64,000 bases of DNA from Pseudobutyrivibrio xylanivorans DSM 14809 (GTDB lineage Bacteria; Bacillota; Clostridia; Lachnospirales; Lachnospiraceae). Both the position numbers and the translations under genes were made by a program. Positions 1 through 8,504 of the stretch are shown here, piece after piece (the stretch's first letter is position 1; the number at the start of each line of letters is the position of its first letter). The notes below the pieces were generated by a model that was given only the letters and a program-made list of their open reading frames with translations, was not told the DNA's origin and made no database searches. The DNA is taken from positions 124,001 to 188,000 of the forward strand of contig NZ_FQYQ01000004.1 of assembly GCF_900141825.1 (NCBI RefSeq). The letters are read 5' to 3'.

Positions 1-2
1 CA

Positions 3-1118
3 ACAGAGGGAACAGTAAACATTGACCTTTGGTGCTCAGAGACAGAAGAATATCAGACAGTTATGAAGAAGCTTTGCGATGATTTCGCAGCTCAGTATCC
101 AGATGTAGATTTCAACATCACACTTGGTGCTGTTTCAGAAGCTGATATGAAAGATAGAGTTTTAGAGGATGTTGAGGCAGCAGCTGATGTATTCATATTC
201 CCAGATGATCAGCTTGAGGCACTTGTTAAGGCAGGCGCTCTTAACGAGGTAGCTGCTCAGTATACTTATGATATGAACGAGACAGATACTCCAGCAACAG
301 TTGAGGCTGCTCAGTACGATGGAAAGCAGTATGGCTATCCATTCACAGCTTCTAATGGATATTTCTTATACTATGATAAGAACCAGTTATCTGATGAGGA
401 TGTAGCTTCTTGGGAAGCACTTACAGCTAAGGCTGAGGAGCTTGGCAAGGAAGTTGGTTGTGAGACAGCAAACGGCTGGTACTTATATGGATTCTTCAAG
501 GGCGCTGGTTGCAACCTTACAGAGAACGAAGATCAGTCAAACAACTGTGATTGGAACAATGAGACAGGTCTTGCAGCAGCAGAGGCACTTCAGGAAATCG
601 CTTCTTCTAAGGCATACAAGAGCTACGGAAACGATGACCTTCTTGCAAACCTTAACGATGGCAAGGTTGTAGCTTATGTATCTGGTACATGGAATGTAAA
701 CGCATTCTCAGAGGCTTATGGTGATGGCTATGCAGCTACAAAGCTACCTACATTCAAGGTAAATGGTGAAGACAAGCAGATGGCTTCTTACTCAGGATAC
801 AAGTTCGTAGGTGTTAACGCATACGCAGAGAACACAGGTTGGTCAATGCTTCTTGCTGAGTACCTTACAAACGCAACATCTCAGGAAGCTGTTTACGAAG
901 CAACAGGTGAGGGTCCTTCAAACACAGAGGCACTTGCAAAGGCTTCTTCTCCAGCACTTGATGCTCTTGCAGCACAGTCTGAGTTCGCAGAGCTTCAGAG
1001 AGTTGGTGGCAACTACTGGACACCAGCAGAGTCACTTGGAAAGAACATCCTTGAGGGCAAGGTAAGCCAGCAGGTACTTGATGATGCTGTAGCAGGTATT
1101 ACACAGCCTGTTGAGTAA
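3..1118 (+). CDS. ABC transporter sugar-binding protein, maltose/maltodextrin type (5' end outside window)
   Basis: The open frame is already running at the first bases, so the signal peptide and N-terminus lie outside the window; 371 residues are visible. The sequence reads like a family 1 extracellular solute-binding protein of the MalE type: an IDLWCSETEEYQ strand at the start, a DVFIFPDDQLE segment, an aromatic-rich sugar-pocket region with NGWYLYGFFKGAG, and a C-terminal EGPSNTEA/NYWTPAESLG region. Such lipoproteins capture malto-oligosaccharides outside the membrane and deliver them to a MalFG permease. Two permease genes follow, separated by a structured 150-base gap, which fits an operon with strong binding-protein expression and attenuated permease expression. 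The exact ligand is inferred from the MalF/MalG-like partners. Confidence 0.88.
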   Translation, partial: TEGTVNIDLWCSETEEYQTVMKKLCDDFAAQYPDVDFNITLGAVSEADMKDRVLEDVEAAADVFIFPDDQLEALVKAGALNEVAAQYTYDMNETDTPATVEAAQYDGKQYGYPFTASNGYFLYYDKNQLSDEDVASWEALTAKAEELGKEVGCETANGWYLYGFFKGAGCNLTENEDQSNNCDWNNETGLAAAEALQEIASSKAYKSYGNDDLLANLNDGKVVAYVSGTWNVNAFSEAYGDGYAATKLPTFKVNGEDKQMASYSGYKFVGVNAYAENTGWSMLLAEYLTNATSQEAVYEATGEGPSNTEALAKASSPALDALAAQSEFAELQRVGGNYWTPAESLGKNILEGKVSQQVLDDAVAGITQPVE

Positions 1119-1131
1119 GCAAATATTTTGT

Positions 1132-1250
1132 CTAGCGGAGCGAAGGCAAAATGTTTGCCACGACGCAGCCTCTTTGCCGAAGGCAATCATAATGGCTGCG
1201 TCTTCCCGCTAGTATGATGTAGACTTCCCCCTGATAAGGGGGAAGCCTTT
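1132..1250 (+). promoter_or_regulatory. Nested intercistronic stem-loops between binding protein and permease genes
   Basis: An outer stem CTAGCGG (1132-1138) pairs with CCGCTAG (1206-1212). Inside lie a hairpin GGCAAA-ATG-TTTGCC (1145-1159) and a 9-bp stem GACGCAGCC/GGCTGCGTC (1162-1170 with 1194-1202) that carries a further hairpin TTGCC-GAA-GGCAA (1174-1186). A separate hairpin CTTCCCCC/GGGGGAAG (1224-1231 with 1238-1245) is followed by CCTTTT. All stems are perfect. In binding-protein importers such structures commonly protect the upstream mRNA and reduce downstream transcription. That role is inferred here. Confidence 0.7.
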
Positions 1251-1269
1251 TATATGAAGAGGACTATGT

Positions 1270-2682
1270 ATGAAGAAAATCGGTAATTACTTTAAAGACT
1301 TTGGGCAAGCAATAGCCCACGGCGACATCTGGGTCAAGTTATCATTAATCATAATGGGCGCAGGCTACTTTGGTAGAAAGCAGATTATGCGCGGTATTTT
1401 AATGACATTACTTCAGGTTGGAGTGTTAGCATCAATCTTTGGTGTATTCGCACCTTATATGTCAAAGCTCAATACTCTTGGAACGGTTCAGAGAGAAGAG
1501 ATTTTTGATATTGTAACTATGAAAAAAACTGTAAATAATTACGATAATTCCCTTTTGATTCTTCTTTATGGAATCATTGGAATTCTTGTAATTATTGCAT
1601 TTATCGCATTATATATTGGTAATATTAAAGCAACATATCGCCTTCAGAAGATGCAGGAGAATGGTGAAAAGCTAAATACATTTGTAGATGATATTGTTTC
1701 ATTCAAAAATGAAAGATTCCACATCACCCTCCTTACTCTTCCAAGCTTAGGCGTAATTCTTATCAACATCATACCTATTTTATTTATGGTATGTATCGCA
1801 TTTACGAATTATGATGAAAATCATCAGCCACCTACATATTTGTTTACATGGGTTGGTATTAAAAACTTCGTAAATCTTTTTACAACAAGCCAGACAATCA
1901 CATTTGGTTACGCTTTTGTAAGAGTATTAATTTGGACATTGATTTGGGCTGTTCTTGCAACAGCAACAACCTTCCTTGGCGGTATCTTACTTGCCCAGTT
2001 TATCAACCATGAGGACACTAAATTCAAGGGAATGTGGAGAACACTTTTTGTAATCACAATCGGTATTCCACAGTTCGTTACACTTCTTCTTATCAGTAAG
2101 ATGTTTGGTGATAATGGTATCGTAAATACGTTTTGTTCAAATGTAGGAATCCTTGATTTCTTCAAGAATATTGGATTGCTTAATGCGGCAGATTCCTTCA
2201 TTCCATTTTTATCGCGTCCAGGCTGGGCACACGTAACAATTATTCTTGTTAATATTTGGGTAGGTATTCCATATCAGATGCTTGTTGCCACAGGTATCCT
2301 TATGAATATCCCTTCAGATCAGATTGAATCTGCAAAGATTGATGGTGCCAACAAGTTCCAGATTTTCTGGAAGATAACAATGCCTTATGTATTGTTCATT
2401 ACAGGTCCATCACTTATTCAGTCAGTTATTGCTAATATCAATAACTTTAACGTTATTTACTTACTTACATACAACTACAAGACAACAAACATGGCCATGG
2501 CTAATTCACACGCCAACGAGGTTGACTTGCTTATTACTTGGTTATTCAGACTGACAAATGAGTACAGTAACTTCAAGATGGCATCAGTAATTGGTATTGT
2601 AACATTCGTAGTTTGTGCAGCCCTTTCACTTCTTACTTTCTCAAGAATGATAGGTGGAGATAAAGAGGGGGTATACAGATAA
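1270..2682 (+). CDS. malF: MalF-like sugar ABC transporter permease
   Basis: A 470-residue integral membrane protein. It has a cytoplasmic N-terminus, a first membrane segment near residues 45-65, a second near 100-120, a long loop, and then the six-helix binding-protein-dependent permease core. The EAA loop signature (ESAKIDGANKFQIFWK) lies near residues 355-375 and contacts the ATPase. The extended N-terminus is typical of MalF rather than short UgpA-type permeases. It should form the heterodimeric channel with the next gene product, whose ATG overlaps this stop by one base, indicating translational coupling. No ATPase gene follows, so a shared MsmK-type ATPase encoded elsewhere is likely. 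Confidence 0.88.
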   Translation: MKKIGNYFKDFGQAIAHGDIWVKLSLIIMGAGYFGRKQIMRGILMTLLQVGVLASIFGVFAPYMSKLNTLGTVQREEIFDIVTMKKTVNNYDNSLLILLYGIIGILVIIAFIALYIGNIKATYRLQKMQENGEKLNTFVDDIVSFKNERFHITLLTLPSLGVILINIIPILFMVCIAFTNYDENHQPPTYLFTWVGIKNFVNLFTTSQTITFGYAFVRVLIWTLIWAVLATATTFLGGILLAQFINHEDTKFKGMWRTLFVITIGIPQFVTLLLISKMFGDNGIVNTFCSNVGILDFFKNIGLLNAADSFIPFLSRPGWAHVTIILVNIWVGIPYQMLVATGILMNIPSDQIESAKIDGANKFQIFWKITMPYVLFITGPSLIQSVIANINNFNVIYLLTYNYKTTNMAMANSHANEVDLLITWLFRLTNEYSNFKMASVIGIVTFVVCAALSLLTFSRMIGGDKEGVYR

Positions 2683-3524
2683 TGAAAAAAACATGGAAAA
2701 TAGTCGGAAGACATATCTTTCTTGCAGTACTTGCATTTATATGGTTGATACCAGTTTTTTGGTTGGTAGTAACAACATTTGGAGTAGAAAAGGGAATTAA
2801 TACAAATCATTTCTTCCCAGAACAGTGGACACTTGCAAACTATCATCAGCTTTTCTTTAAGCCAGATGCAGCAGCAAACTTCCCTGCATGGTTCAAGAAT
2901 TCAATGATTATTGGTGTCTTTAGCTGTCTTGTTTCATCAATATTTGTAATCATGACAGCTTACGCATTTTCATTTATTGAATTTAAGGGTAGAAAGAAGC
3001 TTATGAGCTTTTCTCTCATCCTTGGTATGTTCCCAGGCGTACTTTCAATGATTGCGATGTATTTCATTTTGAAGATGCTGGGACTTACTGATAGTGTAGT
3101 AGGACTCATTATCCTTTATTCAGGTGCATCTGGTCTTGGCTACCTGATTTTGAAGGGATTCTTTGATACAATTCCTACATCACTTCACGAAGCAGCAAAG
3201 CTTGAGGGAGCATCAGAGGCAACAATTTTTGCCAAGATTGTAGTGCCACTTTCAAAGCCAATGATTGTTTATACAGTAATCAATTCATTCCTTAATCCTT
3301 GGATGGATTTCGTAATGGTTCGTCTGATGATTAAGTCAAAGGATGCAGCAGACTGGACAATGGCTTTAGGTCTTTTCAACTTACTTCAGAGAGCTCTTGT
3401 TAACCAGTACTTCGCATACTTCTGTTGCGGTGGATTAATGATTGCAGTGCCAATCTCTATCCTCTTTATCATCATGCAGAAGTTCTACGTAGAAGGTGTT
3501 ACTGGCGGAGCCGTGAAGGGATAA
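2682..3524 (+). CDS. malG: MalG-like sugar ABC transporter permease
   Basis: A 280-residue permease with six predicted membrane helices and the EAA loop (HEAAKLEGASEATIFAK) near residues 169-187, ending in the GGAVKG motif usual for MalG C-termini. It is the second half of the maltodextrin channel. Its start codon shares a base with the stop of the upstream permease gene. An intrinsic terminator lies 55 bases after the stop, so this is the last gene of the operon. Family assignment is firm; the specific sugar is inferred from the MalF/MalG similarity and from the GH13 enzyme encoded elsewhere in the window. Confidence 0.88.
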   Translation: MKKTWKIVGRHIFLAVLAFIWLIPVFWLVVTTFGVEKGINTNHFFPEQWTLANYHQLFFKPDAAANFPAWFKNSMIIGVFSCLVSSIFVIMTAYAFSFIEFKGRKKLMSFSLILGMFPGVLSMIAMYFILKMLGLTDSVVGLIILYSGASGLGYLILKGFFDTIPTSLHEAAKLEGASEATIFAKIVVPLSKPMIVYTVINSFLNPWMDFVMVRLMIKSKDAADWTMALGLFNLLQRALVNQYFAYFCCGGLMIAVPISILFIIMQKFYVEGVTGGAVKG

Positions 3525-3578
3525 GGAAATTTTTTGTCGAGTCGACTTTGAGATAATTATATGTAATATATGTGAAAT

Positions 3579-3604
3579 GCGCCCCACCGAGGGGCGCTTT
3601 TCTA
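3579..3604 (+). terminator. Intrinsic terminator of the malto-oligosaccharide importer operon
   Basis: A perfect 7-bp GC-rich stem GCGCCCC/GGGGCGC (3579-3585 with 3591-3597) with a five-base loop is followed directly by TTTTCT. Confidence 0.85.
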
Positions 3605-3708
3605 TAATATTTCATATTTTTTGTATACTCTTTACACAATTATAATGTAGTATAATGTCCATAAAACGGGGGGATTTACAATCCTGAAATTTTAAGGAGG
3701 AACCCGCA

Positions 3709-3969
3709 ATGGACAATGAATTTAGAGAGTATATTACTTTTGTAGTAAAGACCAAGGATGGCAATGAAGTAGAAATGGCTGTCATTGACCAGTTTGAGTT
3801 CGAGAACAAAGGTTATGTAGCCGCAGCAATAGTTGATGGTGATACAGTTAGTGATGAGGGTTGTTTTATCTATCGAGTAAAAGTTGGAGAAGAGGATTTT
3901 AAGGTAGAGAAAATCACTAACCAAATCGACTACAACAGAATTGCAGAAGCGTATATGGAGATGATATGA
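3709..3969 (+). CDS. DUF1292 family protein
   Basis: A small acidic 86-residue protein of the DUF1292 (YrzB-like) family, common in Firmicutes and of unknown biochemical function. The body is an alternating beta pattern (EYITFVVKTKDGNEVEMAVIDQ, a run of conserved hydrophobics) with the typical GYVAAAI and CFIYRVK segments. A strong AAGGAGG site lies 8 bases before the ATG, and an intrinsic terminator follows within 10 bases of the stop, so the gene is probably monocistronic. AT-rich promoter-like sequence lies at about 3620-3656, but no well-spaced -35/-10 pair can be assigned. No catalytic residues are evident. Confidence 0.8.
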   Translation: MDNEFREYITFVVKTKDGNEVEMAVIDQFEFENKGYVAAAIVDGDTVSDEGCFIYRVKVGEEDFKVEKITNQIDYNRIAEAYMEMI

Positions 3970-3976
3970 TGATTAA

Positions 3977-4013
3977 AATGGCCAGCTTGAAAGAGCTGGT
4001 CATTTAATTTTTT
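3977..4013 (+). terminator. Intrinsic terminator after the DUF1292 gene
   Basis: Stem AATGGCCAGCT (3977-3987) pairs with AGCTGGTCATT (3994-4004), with one G-T wobble and a six-base loop. It is followed by TAATTTTTT. Confidence 0.8.
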
Positions 4014-4094
4014 AAGTAATTAATTTATAATCGAAGTCGGTGGAACAATTATTTGAACTGCTGGGATTTATAGATTGGTGGATAAATATTTTTA

Positions 4095-4832
4095 ATGAAG
4101 AAAAGATTTAGTTTTGCAAAATTAAGAAAAATAATCGTAGTAATACTTATTTGGATTGTTTTTATAGTAAAAGCAACCCTTGTTTTTCAGACTGCTTACG
4201 AGGCGTCAGACAGAGCTCTTGAATACATAGATAACCCTGCTGATGGGGTTACTGTTATTGATAAGATTAAGCTATTAGAATTTACACCTGAAAATCCAGA
4301 GATTGGTTTTATTTTTTATCCAGGTGCTCTTGTTGAGCCGGATGCATATGCTCCATTGATGGAACAGCTAGCAGAACATGGGATTAAATGCATTATAGTA
4401 AGAATGCCTCAATACATGGCACTTTTGGATGCGAACGGTGCTCGTGGAATCAGAGAAATGTACCCTGAGATTAAGCATTGGTATTTAGGTGGACATAGTC
4501 TTGGTGGTGCCATGGCTTCTATGTATGGAAACATTCACAGTGATGAATTTGATGGGCTTATCTTTTTGGCTGCATACGCCACAGATGATTTAACAGATGA
4601 TGATATAAAGGTTCTTTTAGTTCGTGGAGATCAGGATAAGGTTTTAAATATGGACAGATATAATGAATGTCTTAAGAACCTTCCTTCTGATTATCAGGAA
4701 TGTGTTATCAAGGGTGGATGTCATGCATACTTTGGCGACTATGGCCCACAGCAGGGTGATGGTAAACCATCTATCACTGTGGAGGAGCAGACAGCGATAA
4801 CCGTAGAAAAACTAGTAGAATTTATGGAATAA
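4095..4832 (+). CDS. Membrane-anchored alpha/beta hydrolase
   Basis: 245 residues. A basic start is followed by a single hydrophobic segment near residues 13-32 that probably anchors the enzyme with its catalytic domain outside the cytoplasm. The nucleophile elbow GGHSLGG places the catalytic serine at residue 135. An aspartate in RGDQDK (179 or 181) and histidine 210 (GGCHAYFGDYG) complete a plausible triad. The domain resembles the abhydrolase_5 (PF12695) group of esterases and lipases. The substrate cannot be told from sequence. No strong ribosome-binding site is visible before the ATG. The gene is followed by a chemoreceptor gene with its own likely promoter. Confidence 0.8.
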   Translation: MKKRFSFAKLRKIIVVILIWIVFIVKATLVFQTAYEASDRALEYIDNPADGVTVIDKIKLLEFTPENPEIGFIFYPGALVEPDAYAPLMEQLAEHGIKCIIVRMPQYMALLDANGARGIREMYPEIKHWYLGGHSLGGAMASMYGNIHSDEFDGLIFLAAYATDDLTDDDIKVLLVRGDQDKVLNMDRYNECLKNLPSDYQECVIKGGCHAYFGDYGPQQGDGKPSITVEEQTAITVEKLVEFME

Positions 4833-4855
4833 TCACGAAATTTTTGTGAAAGCAA

Positions 4856-4884
4856 TTGTACAATTAAGTTTTTCTTTATATTCT
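4856..4884 (+). promoter_or_regulatory. Candidate sigma-A promoter for the chemoreceptor gene
   Basis: TTGTAC and TATTCT are separated by 17 bases, about 40 bases before the preferred start codon. The match is moderate, and no sigma-28 (GCCGATAA) element was seen. Confidence 0.35.
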
Positions 4885-4921
4885 TTAAGTGGGAGCATAT
4901 TGTTTTGTGATAGGAGGCAAT

Positions 4922-6388
4922 ATGGAACTTAAGGATAGACACGTATACGAAAGAAATAAACTTGCATTTAAGTTTGGAACCATAATAATGGTGTTTGAAG
5001 TTTTATCGACTATCGTCTACCAGGCAAGTCGAGTAGGCTTTTTGACCACCAATGTTATGTTAGTTATTCAGGCTTTAATTGCAGGTTTTTTTATTTATAG
5101 TTATCTTCGTTACAGCAAAAGAAACCGCGGAAAATATCTGATGATGGCATCTCTTATAGGCAGCTACTTTGTAGTAATGCTGGGAAGTGTTCACATCACC
5201 TATATTTGGGCTTTTGGACCAGCTCTTCTGATTGAGGTTTTGTTGTTCGCGGATAATACGTTGACGTTGGCCACAGCAGCATTGGTAGTAGCAATTAACG
5301 CCGGATATCTTCCTCTTTTCTACAAGTATTCAGTAGAAGTTGAAGATAGAAGGCATGCAGTTTCGACGGATTTAGTATTTTCGATTTTGATTAGTTTGAT
5401 GGCAATTTTCTATGTACGCCTTAACAGTAAGCATAATGGGGAGTCCTTGGAAGAGATTGAAGAAGGTGCAAGACTGCAGGAAGAAAATGCAAGAGTAATG
5501 AAGGAGATTGGTGAGCAGATTGCATCAAAGCTTGAGGATGCCAATGAGGCAATGGAAGGCTTGGCTGCAAAGGTCACATCTTCTGCAGAAAGTGCTCAGC
5601 AGATTTCTGCCTCTGTTACCATGACAGCTGAGGCTATCCAGACTCAGACAGAGATGAATTCCAATATTACAGAGTCACTTGAGAATATCGCACATCAGTC
5701 GAGAGCCATGCGACGTAATGCTGATGAGGTTACAGACAATATCAGTGATGGTAATTCGTTGGTACAGGAGCTTAGAAAGAAGTCAGAAGAATCATCAGCA
5801 ATAAATGCTGAAACAGCCACTATGACAGCTGATTTGCAGCAGTCTGCTGATACAGTTAAGGATATCGTAAGCACGATTCTTGATATCAGTGGACAGACAA
5901 ACCTGTTAGCTCTTAATGCATCTATTGAGGCAGCTCGCGCTGGTGAGGCTGGTAAGGGATTTGCAGTTGTAGCTGATGAAATCAGAGCTCTATCAGAGCA
6001 CACAAAAGAGTCAGCAGAAGAGATCGCAAATACGATAGATGAGCTTATTAAGAAGGTAAATATCGCATCTGATAATATGCAGCGTTCAGTCGATTCTGCA
6101 TATCAACAGGGTGAGATGATTGTTGAGACAGGGGATAAATTCAAGGAGATTCTTGAAAAGGTATCAGATTTAACAAGGCGTGCGGCAGTTATTTCCGATG
6201 ATGTTGATTCCTGCGTAGATGCAAACACAAAGGTAATGGATGCAATCAGCAATCTTTCAGCTACATCTGAAGAGGTGGCTGCATCAGCAGAATCAAGTAT
6301 TACAATTAGTGAGGATTGCGAGAATGATATGAAGAGTACAGAAGATATACTTCATGCAATCCTTGAGATTAGTAGAGCGAATAATTAA
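4922..6388 (+). CDS. Methyl-accepting chemotaxis protein with multi-span N-terminal membrane domain
   Basis: The ATG at 4922 is preferred over an in-frame GTG at 4889 because AGGAGG (4912-4917) sits just before it, giving 488 residues. The first ~170 residues hold about five to six hydrophobic segments with short connections and no large extracellular sensor domain. The rest is a long coiled-coil signalling domain. The highly conserved hairpin tip ([20 protein letters not shown]) lies near residues 325-350 and docks CheA/CheW. No clear HAMP domain separates membrane and signalling parts. Such receptors are thought to sense within or near the membrane. Methylatable glutamine/glutamate pairs are plausible around the tip but were not assigned. 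Confidence 0.9.
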   Translation: MELKDRHVYERNKLAFKFGTIIMVFEVLSTIVYQASRVGFLTTNVMLVIQALIAGFFIYSYLRYSKRNRGKYLMMASLIGSYFVVMLGSVHITYIWAFGPALLIEVLLFADNTLTLATAALVVAINAGYLPLFYKYSVEVEDRRHAVSTDLVFSILISLMAIFYVRLNSKHNGESLEEIEEGARLQEENARVMKEIGEQIASKLEDANEAMEGLAAKVTSSAESAQQISASVTMTAEAIQTQTEMNSNITESLENIAHQSRAMRRNADEVTDNISDGNSLVQELRKKSEESSAINAETATMTADLQQSADTVKDIVSTILDISGQTNLLALNASIEAARAGEAGKGFAVVADEIRALSEHTKESAEEIANTIDELIKKVNIASDNMQRSVDSAYQQGEMIVETGDKFKEILEKVSDLTRRAAVISDDVDSCVDANTKVMDAISNLSATSEEVAASAESSITISEDCENDMKSTEDILHAILEISRANN

Positions 6389-6405
6389 TAATGGAAAAAT
6401 AGTGG

Positions 6406-6436
6406 GGCCTGAGGCATTTGCTTCGGGCTCTTTTTC
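6406..6436 (+). terminator. Intrinsic terminator of the chemoreceptor gene
   Basis: GGCCTGAGGC pairs with GCTTCGGGCT (three G-T wobbles) across a short ATTT loop and is followed by CTTTTT. Confidence 0.75.
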
Positions 6437-6448
6437 ATTGCGTACAAG

Positions 6449-6487
6449 CAAACAAATGTTTGAATTATTTATAGTCTGTGCTATAAT
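6449..6487 (+). promoter_or_regulatory. uvrB promoter with overlapping LexA-box-like operator
   Basis: TTGAAT (6460-6465) and a perfect TATAAT (6482-6487) are separated by 16 bases. The palindrome CAAACAAATGTTTG (6449-6462) covers the -35 hexamer and agrees with the Gram-positive LexA (DinR) consensus CGAACRNRYGTTYC at 12 of 14 positions. uvrBA is a classic SOS target, so damage-inducible control is likely. Binding itself is inferred. Confidence 0.72.
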
Positions 6488-6524
6488 GATTCATGTACAG
6501 TTGGCTTATATTTTAGGTGACGAT

Positions 6525-8504
6525 ATGGATTTTAAATTACATTCAAATTTTAAGCCTACAGGCGATCAGCCTCAGGCTATAGAGGATTTGGTCCGTGGTT
6601 TCAAAGAGGGAAATCAGATGCAGACACTTCTCGGTGTCACTGGTTCTGGAAAGACCTTCACCATGGCCAATGTTATAGAACAGCTGAATAAACCTACACT
6701 TATTATTGCACACAATAAGACATTGGCAGGGCAGCTTTATTCTGAGTTCAAGGAATTTTTCCCAGAAAATGCAGTTGAATATTTTGTATCATACTATGAT
6801 TACTATCAGCCAGAGGCGTATGTGCCTAGCACTGATACCTACATCGCGAAGGATTCTTCCATTAATGATGAGATAGATAAGCTGCGTCTTTCTGCTACAG
6901 CATCCTTGTCGGAAAGAAGAGATGTTATTATCGTATCTTCTGTTTCTTGCATCTACGGCATTGGTGAGCCAGACGATTTCCAAAATATGATGGTTTCTCT
7001 GCGCCCTGGAGATTTTAAAGATAGGGACGATGTCATTCATGAACTTATCAACATTCAGTACATGCGAAATGACATGGATTTTGCTCGTGGTACATTTCGT
7101 GTTCGTGGAGACACCCTCGAGGTTATTCCAGCAAATACCAGCGATTATGGTATACGCATAGAGTTCTTTGGTGATGAGATAGACCGTATATGCGAAACAG
7201 AAATCATGACAGGTCAGGTGAAGCGAGAGCTGGAGCATGTGGCCATCTTCCCAGCCAGTCATTATGTTATTCCACAGGATAAGATTAATTCAGCCTGCGC
7301 CAGCATTGAGGCAGAGCTGGATGAGAGAATCAAATATTTTAAATCAGAGGATAAGTTAATCGAGGCTCAGCGAATTGGTGAGCGTACTAACTTTGATATA
7401 GAGATGCTTCGTGAGACAGGCTTCTGTTCCGGTATCGAAAATTATAGCCGTCACATGACTAATCAACAGCCAGGGGAGCCACCAAAGTGTCTTATAGATT
7501 ACTTCGGCGATGATTTCCTTATCATCGTGGACGAGAGTCACATTACATTGCCACAGGTTCGTGGTATGTTTGCGGGAGATCAGGCCAGAAAGCGTACTCT
7601 TGTGGAGTATGGTTTCCGCCTTCCATCAGCCCTTGATAACAGGCCACTTAACTTCGGTGAGTTTGAATCAAAGCTGGATCAGATTATGTTTGTTTCAGCT
7701 ACTCCTGGAGATTACGAGGAAGAGCACGAAATGCTTCGTACTGAGCAGGTTATCCGCCCTACAGGCTTGCTTGATCCAGAGGTGGAGGTTCGCCCTGTAG
7801 AAGGCCAGATTGACGACCTGTTCAATGAAATCAAGAAAGAAACAGCAAAGAAAAATAAGGTTATGATTACCACCCTTACAAAGCGTATGGCAGAGGACCT
7901 TACAGATTATCTGGCAGAGCTTGGCGTCAGGGTTAAATACATGCATTCCGACATCGACACCATGGAGCGTGCGGAAATCATCCGTGACCTGCGACTGGAT
8001 GTGTTTGATGTACTTGTTGGAATCAATCTTCTTCGAGAGGGTCTGGATATACCAGAGATTACTTTGGTTGCTATTTTAGATGCGGATAAGGAAGGCTTCC
8101 TTCGAAGTGAGCGTTCATTGATTCAGACTATTGGTCGTGCTGCTCGTAATTCAGAGGGCCATGTTATTATGTACGCCGATACCATGACAGAATCAATGGA
8201 GAAGGCCATCTCAGAGACCGAACGTCGTCGCGAGATTCAGAAAGCTTACAACGAGGCAAATGGAATCACGCCTACAACAATCCAAAAATCTGTCCGAGAG
8301 CTTATCTCCATTTCCAAGGATATTGCAAAGAAGGAGATGCAGTTTAAGAAGGACCCAGAAGAGATGGATAAGCAGGAGCTTGAAAAGCTTATTGCAGATA
8401 TTCAGAAGAAGATGCAGAAGGCTGCTGCAGAGCTCAACTTCGAGGCTGCCGCAGAGTATCGTGACAAGATGGTTGAACTTAAAAACATGTTGAGGGAACT
8501 ATGA
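6525..8504 (+). CDS. uvrB: Excinuclease ABC subunit B
   Basis: UvrB is the damage-verifying helicase-like subunit of nucleotide excision repair. It receives DNA from UvrA and recruits UvrC. The start at 6525 ([19 protein letters not shown]) matches the usual UvrB N-terminus. The open frame extends further upstream only through promoter and terminator DNA. The 659-residue length is normal. Walker A is GVTGSGKT (residues 37-44). The beta-hairpin region contains [12 protein letters not shown], the Walker B-like motif is VDESH, and the C-terminal UVR domain ([13 protein letters not shown]) contacts UvrC. The stop overlaps the uvrA start by four bases, so the two are translationally coupled. Confidence 0.98.
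   Translation: MDFKLHSNFKPTGDQPQAIEDLVRGFKEGNQMQTLLGVTGSGKTFTMANVIEQLNKPTLIIAHNKTLAGQLYSEFKEFFPENAVEYFVSYYDYYQPEAYVPSTDTYIAKDSSINDEIDKLRLSATASLSERRDVIIVSSVSCIYGIGEPDDFQNMMVSLRPGDFKDRDDVIHELINIQYMRNDMDFARGTFRVRGDTLEVIPANTSDYGIRIEFFGDEIDRICETEIMTGQVKRELEHVAIFPASHYVIPQDKINSACASIEAELDERIKYFKSEDKLIEAQRIGERTNFDIEMLRETGFCSGIENYSRHMTNQQPGEPPKCLIDYFGDDFLIIVDESHITLPQVRGMFAGDQARKRTLVEYGFRLPSALDNRPLNFGEFESKLDQIMFVSATPGDYEEEHEMLRTEQVIRPTGLLDPEVEVRPVEGQIDDLFNEIKKETAKKNKVMITTLTKRMAEDLTDYLAELGVRVKYMHSDIDTMERAEIIRDLRLDVFDVLVGINLLREGLDIPEITLVAILDADKEGFLRSERSLIQTIGRAARNSEGHVIMYADTMTESMEKAISETERRREIQKAYNEANGITPTTIQKSVRELISISKDIAKKEMQFKKDPEEMDKQELEKLIADIQKKMQKAAAELNFEAAAEYRDKMVELKNMLREL

Noticed and set aside
2475-2846. 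Reverse-strand open frame across the two MalF/MalG genes
   Set aside because: It is the shadow of two well-supported permease genes, has no ribosome site and no recognisable domain. The same reasoning removed other long antisense frames, for example within uvrB, rpoB, fusA and tuf.
6354-6524. N-terminal extension of UvrB
   Set aside because: It would cross the chemoreceptor stop, a terminator, the LexA-like box and the promoter.
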